This document shows positions 17,906 to 25,750 of a DNA stretch of 39,717 nucleotides, one piece after another. Location of the stretch: positions 1 to 39,717 of the forward strand of contig CAKZUK010000239.1 of the NCBI GenBank assembly GCA_937921775.1, in the 5' to 3' direction. Positions within the stretch are counted from its first letter, which is position 1, and every line of letters begins with the position of its first letter. The position numbers and the translations under genes are program-made. Source of the stretch: an uncultured Saprospiraceae bacterium (lineage in GTDB: Bacteria; Bacteroidota; Bacteroidia; Chitinophagales; Saprospiraceae). Below the pieces are notes generated by a model. That model was not told the DNA's origin and did not search any database. It saw nothing but the letters and a program-made list of their open reading frames with translations.

Positions 17906-18472
17906 ATGAAAACGATTTGCCTTTTAATTATAAGTTGCCTAATGCTGAACTCCAGCTGGCTGAATGCTACTTCTGTAGTGTCAGATCCCTTGATTGAGCA
18001 AGACTCCATCGTTCTTCCTTCTGTATTTGTCATGGGGGAGTATGAGGAACAATTTAATAGCTTGATGCAAGAGCATGAAGCACTTCTGCTTTCTGAATGT
18101 GATAATGATATGGATATTGCATTTGAGAAATGGTTGAGTATGCTTAAAGAAATGGAAGCATACTCTGAAATCATAGAATACGACCTGAAAGGAATCAAAA
18201 TGTGGTTGAACGTTTTTTGGGATAAGAATGGGACCGTAGATCACATTGCTTACCATCTTAAGCCGAATTCAAGAAATATTGACATCGAAGAATTAACGGC
18301 TTTCTTCGTTAGTTTTATAAATAATTATAAGTTTCCTTTAGTCACGGACGAAAAATTTTCACATTATGGAAGCGCAGCTTTCCCAACCTTTGCTCGACGT
18401 GTAAAAACGAAAGACGCTGAATCTCCTAAAACAGGACAGCTCGTAAAAGATAGTGTGAACTCGAAAAATTAG
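17906..18472 (+). CDS. Exported conserved-looking hypothetical protein
   Basis: 188 residues. The signal peptide (MKTICLLIISCLMLNSSWLNA) ends near residue 21. A helical acidic middle (about 40-95) leads to a segment with WLNVFWDKNGTVDHIAYHLK (100-119) and then FFVSFINNYKFPL..FSHYGSAAFPTFARR (133-165). The W-N-V-F-W-D-K-N-G-T-V pattern followed by a two-helix region recalls TonB-C-type domains, where a strand with D.NG.V precedes a helix, but the match is weak and I do not assign it. The C-terminal 20 residues look disordered. The gene ends 8 bp before a strong hairpin terminator that directly precedes the next gene. A periplasmic or outer-membrane-associated role is inferred from the signal peptide only. 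Confidence 0.75.
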   Translation: MKTICLLIISCLMLNSSWLNATSVVSDPLIEQDSIVLPSVFVMGEYEEQFNSLMQEHEALLLSECDNDMDIAFEKWLSMLKEMEAYSEIIEYDLKGIKMWLNVFWDKNGTVDHIAYHLKPNSRNIDIEELTAFFVSFINNYKFPLVTDEKFSHYGSAAFPTFARRVKTKDAESPKTGQLVKDSVNSKN

Positions 18473-18479
18473 AAAAGAG

Positions 18480-18526
18480 TTGAGAGTGAGGTCTAAGGAG
18501 AATAGAAGCGCTCACTCTCAATTTTT
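18480..18526 (+). terminator. Strong hairpin terminator directly before a start codon
   Basis: TTGAGAGTGAG (18480-18490) and CTCACTCTCAA (18511-18521) form a perfect 11-bp stem with a 20-base loop, followed by TTTTT. Only 12 bases separate the T-run from the ATG at 18539. It could be a terminator for the upstream gene or an attenuator for the next. Confidence 0.85.
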
Positions 18527-18538
18527 AACCACTAAAAA

Positions 18539-19501
18539 ATGCAGCAACCTTCCTCTAAAATTTACTTAAGTTCATTCTTTTTTTTAGCTTTAATACTCGC
18601 ATCTTCTTGCGGAAAAGAAAAAATCGAACTAAGCTGGGAGAAACAAAACTCCAATCTCAACTCAACACTTACTTCCGTTTATTTTACTGATGTCAATACT
18701 GGACACATTGTCGGAGGCGACACTTGGTACAAGGGCTATTCATTGTCAACGATTGATGGTGGTGTCAATTGGACAGTTGATTCATTGACGAATAAAAGAA
18801 TGAATGGAGTGAATTTCAAACCAAACGGTCAGGGATTTGCTGTCGGCATTGATGGGTATTTTTTCAAAAAAGAAAGTCCTTTAGAAGATTGGATTTTCTA
18901 TCGTTTACCGAGGTGGGAGATCTTACTGGATGTTTGTTTTAATGAAACCGATGAAGTAATGGTTGTTGGCGGTGCAGGTTTTCAGGATGGAGTAGCAATG
19001 CGAATTCAGGGGAACGCCGTTACACAAATAGATACCTTTGAAAATGAATTGTCAGCAGTGTGTTATTCTAATGCAGCTACCGTTCACGCAGTTGGTTATG
19101 GGATAGTCCTCCGTTCTGAAAATGGAGGTGCTTGGGAGCGTCAAGATATTGAGGGGGATTTTTTTAGAGCAATTCACTTTCCTTCTCCTGAAGTTGGTTA
19201 TGTAGTAGGATCAGGAGGTACAATTATGAAAACGACCAATGGTGGTTTTAAGTGGAATAAGATCAGAGATGGGAGCAAAACCCGTGTTTCTAACAAACCT
19301 TTTCGAGATGTATTTTTTGTAGATGATGATTATGGATATATCGTGGGAGAGAATGGCCTTTTCTGGATTACAGAAAATGGAGGGGATGATTGGAAGGTTG
19401 TGAAAAACTTTTCTGGTGACGACTTAGTGAGTATACATGTGGTGGATGGACACGGATATGTTGTAAGCGAACAAGGAGGTATTTTTCATTTTCAAGAATA
19501 A
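18539..19501 (+). CDS. Ycf48-like beta-propeller lipoprotein
   Basis: 320 residues. The N-terminus (IYLSSFFFLALILASSCGKEK) is a lipoprotein signal with the lipidated Cys at about residue 24. The rest consists of repeated blades of the BNR/Ycf48 (photosystem II assembly factor Ycf48-like) type. They show recurring motifs such as VYFTDVNTGHIVGG, GVNFKPNGQGFAVG, IHFPSPEVGYVVGSGG and VFFVDDDYGYIVGENG, each followed by a T..GG..W element (TIDGGVNW, TTNGGFKW, TENGGDDW). In non-photosynthetic Bacteroidota such proteins are common surface or periplasmic lipoproteins of unknown role. The start codon must be 18539, because the signal sequence begins at once. This is notable, since a terminator hairpin ends only 12 bp upstream. 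Confidence 0.87.
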   Translation: MQQPSSKIYLSSFFFLALILASSCGKEKIELSWEKQNSNLNSTLTSVYFTDVNTGHIVGGDTWYKGYSLSTIDGGVNWTVDSLTNKRMNGVNFKPNGQGFAVGIDGYFFKKESPLEDWIFYRLPRWEILLDVCFNETDEVMVVGGAGFQDGVAMRIQGNAVTQIDTFENELSAVCYSNAATVHAVGYGIVLRSENGGAWERQDIEGDFFRAIHFPSPEVGYVVGSGGTIMKTTNGGFKWNKIRDGSKTRVSNKPFRDVFFVDDDYGYIVGENGLFWITENGGDDWKVVKNFSGDDLVSIHVVDGHGYVVSEQGGIFHFQE

Positions 19502-19595
19502 ATAATTTATAATAATAAAAGTACTAGTTTTCCAATCTTTGAGTCGTCTGTGATGCTAGGATTGAACTTTTCTAAGTAGAAATAAAATTAACAAA

Positions 19596-20375
19596 ATGAA
19601 ACGCAGCCTCCAAATTGCCAACATAGTTGGCTTCATCATTACGATCATAGTTAATTACCTTTCTAATGCGCTTCCACTGAATGGAAGGACAGCGAAAGAA
19701 CTTTCCGATTTAAATCCAAATTTATTTGTACCCGCGCCATTCACTTTCTCTATTTGGGGATTTATTTATCTGTTGCTGACTTGTTTTATTATTTATCAAG
19801 CTAGTGATTTGTTTAGCAAAAGCAAAAAGGAACTAGCTCATGTGGAGAAGATTGGGTGGTTGTTTTTCATTTCTTGCTTACTCAATGCAGGATGGCTAAT
19901 CAGTTGGCATTTTCAGATGCTGCCTTTGTCATTTGTTATCATGATTGCATATCTGACTACTTTGATTTTAATCTACCAGCGTTTAGAGGTCGGTAAAGAG
20001 AAAGGAGCTTGGAGAGAACGCCTTTTGGTGCGCTTACCTTTTCAAGTACTTTTGGGATGGATCAGCATCGCCACTATTGCTAACGCAACAGCCGTATTGG
20101 TTAGTCTTGGATTTACAGGAGGAGGAATCGAGGAACGAATTTGGGCAATGATCATGATCTCGATTGGTGGTGTACTCGCTTTGTTGATGTTGTTTCGTAA
20201 ATGGGATATCGCCTATAGCCTTGTTGTTGTATGGGCACTCTACGGCATCATTTCGGAACGAATGGAAGCGATGGATTTTGGTTTTATGGAGATCGTGATT
20301 ACTGCTGTGGTTTGTATGGTCCTTATCGGAATTGGGGTGATCATTCGCTCAGTGCAGATGATTCGTAATACCTAA
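19596..20375 (+). CDS. TspO/MBR-like tryptophan-rich multi-pass membrane protein
   Basis: 259 residues with about eight hydrophobic helices. The LFVPAPFTFSIWGFIYLLL segment (43-61) matches the family pattern of P..F...W..IY..., and Trp residues recur through the helices (INAGWLISWHF-like at about 97-106, WISIATIANATAVLVSLG at about 155-172). It is longer than classic TspO (about 160 residues) and belongs to the extended bacterial group usually called tryptophan-rich sensory protein. TspO proteins bind tetrapyrroles and related ligands, but the ligand here is unknown. It is a separate gene 94 bp after the Ycf48-like lipoprotein gene, possibly cotranscribed. No terminator was recognised downstream. 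Confidence 0.82.
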   Translation: MKRSLQIANIVGFIITIIVNYLSNALPLNGRTAKELSDLNPNLFVPAPFTFSIWGFIYLLLTCFIIYQASDLFSKSKKELAHVEKIGWLFFISCLLNAGWLISWHFQMLPLSFVIMIAYLTTLILIYQRLEVGKEKGAWRERLLVRLPFQVLLGWISIATIANATAVLVSLGFTGGGIEERIWAMIMISIGGVLALLMLFRKWDIAYSLVVVWALYGIISERMEAMDFGFMEIVITAVVCMVLIGIGVIIRSVQMIRNT

Positions 20376-20562
20376 AGATCGCTAATGCTCTATGATCTAG
20401 CTAGTTAGAAAAGCATTTTATCGGATGGCTTAGTGATTGCTGAATGGAGCTATTTAAGCAAGAGCGCGATAAAGAAGCTTAAGTCTGTGTTAAAAGAAAA
20501 AAAACTTCCTCGTCCGTTTCAATCCGTATACTTCGTGTTCCCGTACCTGTTAAAGGGAAGCA

Positions 20563-21948
20563 TTAATCTTCCTCATCAGGAGGCTCAGGCATCAGCCAGT
20601 CAATAGACCGAAAAGCATTCCATTCTACTTTTCCCAAATCTCGCTCTCTGTCAACATAATGAGCATAAGGTCGTCCATTCACTTTGATTTTTAAATGAGC
20701 ATAAACCTCCGGATCGACAAATCCATCCTCCTCATATTTGTCTCTCAAATAATGAGCAAACTGCAAAATCATATAAGGATGACTGCACATTTTGTGTGCT
20801 TGCCGTTTCGATAAATATTGTTTGGCACGAACTGTAATTCTTTTCTTAGAATGTGGGTCTAAAATTTTAAAATCCCCTTGACCGTATTTACTCCGGAGCA
20901 TCATACGCCAAGAGTAACGATGCCCTTGTTCAGTCCACAGGACCTTACCTTTATATAGGTGATGCCTCAGGGGCAAAAGGAGTTGGATACTACAAAAGAT
21001 AATGAGAACGAGACTAACTGTTTTTTGCTGAAAAGCAGAATAATTTAATTCCTCTACCCGATTGAAATCTTTTACCCATAAGTTTTGCCACCAATCTCCA
21101 ATACCTTGCATTCTTAAACTTTTTGCGCTAAGCCAAGACCAAGCACGTCGGGGAAAATCTGGAGAAAAATAGAGCATCGTCAGTGCGGTTGACATCCAAG
21201 GGAAAATTCCAATCTCAAAAATTAGCAAATTGATAAAATGGAAAAAGAGCACAAAACCAAATGCCCAGGGCCGCGTTTTTTTGTTCAACAGGAATAAAAC
21301 AACAAATAAGTCAAGGACCACTCCGCCGTAACTCATGGCATAGGCAACCCATTCTTTCGCCACAATCGGTCCAATTAAAAACAAGTCAGATTTATTGGCC
21401 AACCAGAATTTTAAAGGAATAGCATTCAGCCAATCGGGATTTAATTTTGCAATCCCACCATATATGTATACTACTCCCATCAGAAATTTCAATAAGAACA
21501 AAGGCCAATAGGGGACGGACTGAATAGGGGTAACCCGTTTTTGTAAAACATCAAATGAATATGCTCGATGCACCGGATAAAAGAACATAGCAAAACAAAG
21601 CACCATAAATAGGTAGCCATGATTGAGGTAAAAGCTTGCATCCAAAAAATAAGTATAGCTAAAACCAAAAGCATATAATAAGGTCGTCAATCGATATCGC
21701 CAACCAACAATGATGCAAAGGCCGAGCAATGTCAGTACCACAAAAAAGATACTCATAAAAGGTTCAGGCATAGGTTCCACCCACTCAAAACCAAAATATT
21801 TGAAATGAAATTTTTCTGGGTCGAATGCTTTTTTATAGAGATGGAGGTAACTGAAAAGACTAATGGACTCTATTGTAGCAAGGACTCCAAATACAATCCG
21901 GAAGAAGATGAGTGAGGCTATATCGTTTTTTTTGAATAGGAAGTCCAT
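20563..21948 (-). CDS. HTTM / vitamin K-dependent gamma-carboxylase-like membrane protein
   Basis: 461 residues. Residues 10-310 hold many transmembrane helices of the horizontally transferred transmembrane (HTTM) domain. Characteristic segments are FFRIVFGVLATIESI near the N-terminus, DASFYLNHGYLFMVLCFAMFFYPVHRAYS (about 103-131) and LLKFLMGVVYIYGGIAKLNPDWL (about 152-174). The soluble C-terminal part has WTEQGHRYSWRMMLR (about 336-350), which matches the gamma-carboxylase family, and a folded region to residue 461. In animals the enzyme carboxylates glutamate in a vitamin K-dependent manner; bacterial members often have other or unknown substrates, so carboxylase activity is not claimed. 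It is convergent with the TspO-like gene (187-bp spacer), with no strong terminator seen between them. Confidence 0.9.
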   Translation of the reverse strand: MDFLFKKNDIASLIFFRIVFGVLATIESISLFSYLHLYKKAFDPEKFHFKYFGFEWVEPMPEPFMSIFFVVLTLLGLCIIVGWRYRLTTLLYAFGFSYTYFLDASFYLNHGYLFMVLCFAMFFYPVHRAYSFDVLQKRVTPIQSVPYWPLFLLKFLMGVVYIYGGIAKLNPDWLNAIPLKFWLANKSDLFLIGPIVAKEWVAYAMSYGGVVLDLFVVLFLLNKKTRPWAFGFVLFFHFINLLIFEIGIFPWMSTALTMLYFSPDFPRRAWSWLSAKSLRMQGIGDWWQNLWVKDFNRVEELNYSAFQQKTVSLVLIIFCSIQLLLPLRHHLYKGKVLWTEQGHRYSWRMMLRSKYGQGDFKILDPHSKKRITVRAKQYLSKRQAHKMCSHPYMILQFAHYLRDKYEEDGFVDPEVYAHLKIKVNGRPYAHYVDRERDLGKVEWNAFRSIDWLMPEPPDEED

Positions 21949-22073
21949 GTGGGCGAAGATATACTGAAAAATGGAATTAGCGCTTAACTTGTCTCCTTTT
22001 GACGCTTATTTTTAGCTTATGTCCTCAATTTGTGCATACTCAAAACCTTCAGCTACTTCAAACAAAAATATAC

Positions 22074-22192
22074 TTTTAAAACAATTTATTTTAAAAAGAT
22101 TAGCAAAAAGTTGCAATTATGGGTAAGTGTACCTATTTTTGTTATAGAAACGATCAAAAATAGATCTTTTGTAAACATAAATTGTTTTAAAA
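22074..22192. promoter_or_regulatory. 16-bp inverted repeat bracketing the promoter of the antirepressor-like gene
   Basis: TTTTAAAACAATTTAT (22074-22089) and ATAAATTGTTTTAAAA (22177-22192) are perfect inverted copies with centres 103 bp apart. The second arm overlaps the ATG (22192). Between them lie a TTTG at 22138-22141 and an imperfect -7-like element ending TTTG at 22171. The core is identical to the outer repeat upstream of the S24 repressor gene, in the same order and orientation relative to the gene. Confidence 0.72.
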
Positions 22193-23001
22193 TGGAACTA
22201 AATATTCTCACCAGCCCAAAAGGAACTAAAGTAGTTACCGCTTCCGGCCTTCACGCCGCTCTGAAGCTAGCAGATTACCAGTATGTTCGGAATATCACAA
22301 AATGGTTAAGTGATGTATATGCCTTTAACGATGATGTGCGCAAACCAATAGAAATGAAAGACTTTGCTCGCAGGGTAATGAAAGTCAGCAAGCTTCAGGA
22401 TTATTACATATCTCTGGAAATGGCTCGACTAATTACGCTACACTCTGAAAGTGAAGTAAAGCAAGAATATGCCCGATGGCTCCTGTCATTGGAAGAAAAA
22501 GTAAGAGATACTGAACTGTTGTCAAAGGATCAGGTAATGGCGGTCATTGAGTTGACTAAAGTGATGGGCTTGATGTCTTGCCAGCAGTCAGTAGAGAAAT
22601 CGCATCAAAAGAAATTCGGAGAAAAGAATGAGTTCAGCTACCGTTGGTGGCAATATCGTGCGAAGTTATTGGGGTATTCTGTAGATGAATTGAGATCGAA
22701 GATGGATGAGATCGGTAAGAATTTCCGGGGGAAGAATCTGAGAAAGATGTTAATGCAAGTGGACAAATACGAAATTATCAGAATGGCAGTTATCGATTTG
22801 TTCATCGCCTTGGGAAGAAGTGAGCGGTTTGCTATGAATATGGGCGACCTTGCAAAGTATCTTGCCCGTGAGTTAAAAGTCGAAATCTGGGATGATCGGG
22901 GTACCTCAATTAACTTTGCTACTAGTGATATTAACATGGACTTGGTCAACAAAATCCATACTCTAAGACCAGGTTATACGCACTCTGTAATCGCAGTCTA
23001 A
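22192..23001 (+). CDS. AntA/AntB-type antirepressor-like protein
   Basis: The start at ATG 22192 gives 269 residues. The frame is open to 22030, but that extension contains the operator repeat and low-complexity sequence. The N-terminal domain (about 1-105) follows the AntA/AntB phage antirepressor pattern: VVTASGLHAALKLADY.., then NITKWL, and YYISLEMARLITLHSESEVKQEYARWLLSLE (71-101). The C-terminal part (about 110-269) is a helical and mixed region (FSYRWWQYRAKLLGYSVDELR) that I do not recognise. No phage structural, integrase or lysis genes surround it, so it looks domesticated. Its upstream repeat is shared with the S24 repressor gene 7.4 kb away. Role as antagonist of that repressor is inference from family and shared sites. 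KilA-N or BRO-type assignment is a less likely alternative. Confidence 0.66.
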   Translation: MELNILTSPKGTKVVTASGLHAALKLADYQYVRNITKWLSDVYAFNDDVRKPIEMKDFARRVMKVSKLQDYYISLEMARLITLHSESEVKQEYARWLLSLEEKVRDTELLSKDQVMAVIELTKVMGLMSCQQSVEKSHQKKFGEKNEFSYRWWQYRAKLLGYSVDELRSKMDEIGKNFRGKNLRKMLMQVDKYEIIRMAVIDLFIALGRSERFAMNMGDLAKYLARELKVEIWDDRGTSINFATSDINMDLVNKIHTLRPGYTHSVIAV

Positions 23002-23126
23002 CTTTAAGCATTTGGTACTTGTTAAAAACTGATAAATAATCAAATTGACAATTTCGGCTATGCCGTAATCAGCCTATACAAAAGGTTAACAAACTGACTT
23101 GAAGGGGTCGTTTACCAGCCATTTTG

Positions 23127-23170
23127 TAAATAATTGATCGAAGTGGCTTGCTACTTTGGTCAATTATTTA
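23127..23170. repeat. Long hairpin, 18-bp stem
   Basis: TAAATAATTGATCGAAGT (23127-23144) pairs with ACTTTGGTCAATTATTTA (23153-23170) along 18 positions with two G-T wobbles and an 8-base loop. It lies 125 bp past the antirepressor-like stop. No long T-run follows, so it may be a terminator-like or regulatory hairpin. Confidence 0.68.
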
Positions 23171-23347
23171 TTTATAGAGTTGATAGATTCTCTAAAGTAT
23201 TTTGAAAACATATCCTAAATACGAATAAGCTTTTTTAGCAGTAGTTTAAGTAATTGTAATGGATGAATAGGCTAAAGTAATTGTCTAATTACGACGAATT
23301 CCGTGAATTACTTAAGTCTTTTTTTATACTAGCTTATCAACAATCCT

Positions 23348-23355
23348 TATCTTTG
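23348..23355 (+). promoter_or_regulatory. Putative -7 element of parE
   Basis: TATCTTTG matches TAnnTTTG, 68 bp ahead of the parE ATG. The -33 region is T-rich but lacks a clear TTG. Confidence 0.5.
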
Positions 23356-23423
23356 GTGTTGCTAGGTTTGCTAAGCAGACAGTTAAATTAAGTTGAAGCA
23401 CTACAATATCTATAAAATTTACA

Positions 23424-25355
23424 ATGGCTAAAGAAACGAACTATACCGAAAAAAATATCCGATCACTCGATTGGAAGGAACATATTCGATTACGTCCTGG
23501 AATGTACATTGGTAAACTAGGTGATGGATCATCTCCAGATGATGGAATCTATATTCTATTGAAAGAAGTAATCGATAACTCTATTGACGAATTCGTGATG
23601 GGACACGGAAAACACATTGATATCGAGATCACTGAAGGCTCGGTTGAAGTACGTGATTACGGTCGAGGAATTCCGCTTGGTAAGGTGGTGGATTGTGTAT
23701 CAAAAATAAACACAGGTGGTAAATACGATTCCAAAGCATTTAAGAAATCTGTTGGATTGAATGGGGTTGGTACAAAAGCAGTAAACGCTTTGTCTGACTT
23801 CTTCAAAGTACAAGCTATTCGAGAAAAGAAATCTAAAATTGCAGAATTCGAAAGAGGGGTTTTGGTTGCCAATAGAAATATAACAAAGACGAAAGAAGAA
23901 AATGGAACCATCATTACTTTCGAAGCAGATCGCTCTATTTTTCATAAAAATTTTAGATTCCGTTCTGAATTTGTTGAAAACCAACTTTGGAATTATTGTT
24001 ACCTAAATGCAGGACTGAAAATTAACTTTAACGGTAAGACACTTGTTTCCAGAAATGGATTATTAGACTTGCTAACAAAGAAAACCGCTGCAGATGCATT
24101 GCGTTATCCCATCATCCACATGGTTGGTGAAGACATCGAGGTTGCATTGACACACGGTCAACAATATGGTGAACAATATCACTCTTTTGTCAATGGACAA
24201 AACACAACTCAGGGAGGTACACACCTCAATGCTTTTCGTGAATCCATCGTCTCTACTGTTCGTGGCTTTTTTAACAAAAGTTATGACGCAAAAGATATTC
24301 GAGCTTCCATCATTGCTGCGGTAAGTGTACGTGTCGAAGAACCTGTCTTCGAATCTCAAACTAAAACGAAACTGGGTTCTATCAATGTTGGTCCTAAGGG
24401 TCCAACAATGCGAACTTTTGTAAATGACTTTCTATCTAAAGAGTTAGATAATTTTCTACACAAAAATCCACAAGTAGCGCAAGATTTACAAAAACGAATC
24501 CTCCAATCAGAAAGAGAACGTAAGGATATTGCGGGGATTAAAAAATTAGCAAACCAACGTGCTAAGAAAGCAAATCTTCACAATAAAAAATTGAGAGATT
24601 GCAGACTTCATTTTTGTGATAAAAAAACAAAAACGAATGAAGAAGGTTTGGCTGGAACTACTTTGTTTATCACAGAGGGTGACTCGGCAAGTGGGTCTAT
24701 CACAAAAGCACGTAATGTGCAAACACAAGCAGTCTTCAGTTTGCGTGGTAAACCACTTAACTGTTTTGGGCAAACCAAAAAAGTAGTTTACGAAAATGAA
24801 GAATTCAACCTACTTCAGCATGCTTTAGATATTGAAGACGGAATCGATTCTTTGCGCTTCAACAAGATCGTAGTTGCAACAGATGCCGATGTGGATGGAA
24901 TGCATATTCGATTGTTGTTGTTAACATTCTTTTTGCAATTTTTCCCTGATGTAGTAAGAGCAGGGCATTTGTATATTTTGGAGACACCATTGTTCCGTGT
25001 TCGTGATAAAAAAGAAACCATCTATTGCTACAGTGAAAAAGAAAAACAAAACGCTATACGTAAGCTGAGAGGAAAGGCGGAGATTACACGATTCAAGGGA
25101 TTGGGGGAGATCTCACCAGACGAATTTGGCGACTTTATCGGAGAAGATATTCGACTTGAGCCAGTATTGCTTCATGATGAAACAAATATCGAAAATGTCT
25201 TATCCTACTATATGGGTAAGAACACACCAGCTCGGCAGGAATTTATTATCGATAACCTAAGAGTGGAAGTAGATGAGATTGAAGATGCAATCGAAATAGC
25301 AGAGGCAATGGGAACTGAAGTAGATGAAAAAAAAATGACTGAAGCACTTAGTTAG
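23424..25355 (+). CDS. parE: DNA topoisomerase IV subunit B (type IIA topoisomerase ATPase)
   Basis: 643 residues. The GHKL ATPase domain has LRPGMYIG (28-35), the NSIDEF Asn/Asp segment (about 52-57), DYGRGIP (about 78-84) and [16 protein letters not shown] (about 108-123), the last typical of ParE rather than GyrB. The TOPRIM domain follows, with EGDSASGS (E418) and DADVDGMH (D487, D489) as metal ligands. It works with subunit A (ParC) to unlink replicated chromosomes. ParC is not adjacent: the next gene is lon after a terminator. A stand-alone parE is somewhat unusual, because parE and parC are often neighbours. GyrB remains a minor alternative; the motif style favours ParE. Confidence 0.92.
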   Translation: MAKETNYTEKNIRSLDWKEHIRLRPGMYIGKLGDGSSPDDGIYILLKEVIDNSIDEFVMGHGKHIDIEITEGSVEVRDYGRGIPLGKVVDCVSKINTGGKYDSKAFKKSVGLNGVGTKAVNALSDFFKVQAIREKKSKIAEFERGVLVANRNITKTKEENGTIITFEADRSIFHKNFRFRSEFVENQLWNYCYLNAGLKINFNGKTLVSRNGLLDLLTKKTAADALRYPIIHMVGEDIEVALTHGQQYGEQYHSFVNGQNTTQGGTHLNAFRESIVSTVRGFFNKSYDAKDIRASIIAAVSVRVEEPVFESQTKTKLGSINVGPKGPTMRTFVNDFLSKELDNFLHKNPQVAQDLQKRILQSERERKDIAGIKKLANQRAKKANLHNKKLRDCRLHFCDKKTKTNEEGLAGTTLFITEGDSASGSITKARNVQTQAVFSLRGKPLNCFGQTKKVVYENEEFNLLQHALDIEDGIDSLRFNKIVVATDADVDGMHIRLLLLTFFLQFFPDVVRAGHLYILETPLFRVRDKKETIYCYSEKEKQNAIRKLRGKAEITRFKGLGEISPDEFGDFIGEDIRLEPVLLHDETNIENVLSYYMGKNTPARQEFIIDNLRVEVDEIEDAIEIAEAMGTEVDEKKMTEALS

Positions 25356-25750
25356 TAGCGCCGCTCATCGCTTGATGTGACTGAAGCTAGTCAATGATAT
25401 ATAAAACAGGATACGTCGGAAGAGATATATACACTTCCGGCGTATTTTAGTTTTAAATAATGCACGGGAATTGGTTGTACAATATTAGAAGCGATTCAAG
25501 CTGACTAATTGTCGGAAATGAAAGCTATTTGTTTCTAGATATCTAAATATCTATGACAAAAAACACCAAAAAACCATTGAATTACTCAATGGCATAGAAC
25601 TTGGCCAATTAAATAATACAGAAAGAAAAGGAAGCTTGCTGACAACTTGTCAATAATTTCTGAACAGAATTATCCTGTTTCTTGTTTCAATTTGAATTTA
25701 GGGTAGCAAAACCTAGATTTTACATAAATCAAAAAAGAAGGCGAAAAGAT
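25356..25750. other. Intergenic region (395 bp) upstream of lon with several dyads
   Basis: It holds the parE terminator (25410-25448) and then a cluster of small inverted repeats: TAGATAT/ATATCTA (25536-25553), CCATTGA/TCAATGG (25574-25592), TGACAACTTGTCA (25640-25652) and AACAG/CTGTT (25663-25679). No gene is visible. The dyads are candidates for lon regulation. Confidence 0.5.
25410..25448 (+). terminator. Terminator of parE
   Basis: ATACGTCGGAAG (25411-25422) pairs with CTTCCGGCGTAT (25434-25445), with one G-T wobble, followed by TTTT. It begins about 55 bp past the parE stop. Confidence 0.88.

Larger units (their letters stand above)
23002..23423. other. Regulatory intergenic region (422 bp) upstream of parE
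   Basis: No coding frame is visible. It contains the hairpin at 23127-23170, three copies of an AAGTAATT-type motif (23248-23255, 23275-23282, and inverted at 23306-23313) and a putative -7 element at 23348-23355. TTAAGTAATT (23246-23255) and AATTACTTAA (23306-23315) form a perfect 10-bp inverted repeat. Confidence 0.55.

Noticed and set aside
13956..23001. A prophage spanning the S24 repressor and antirepressor-like genes
   Set aside because: The genes between are ordinary chromosomal ones, and no integrase, attachment site or structural phage gene is visible.
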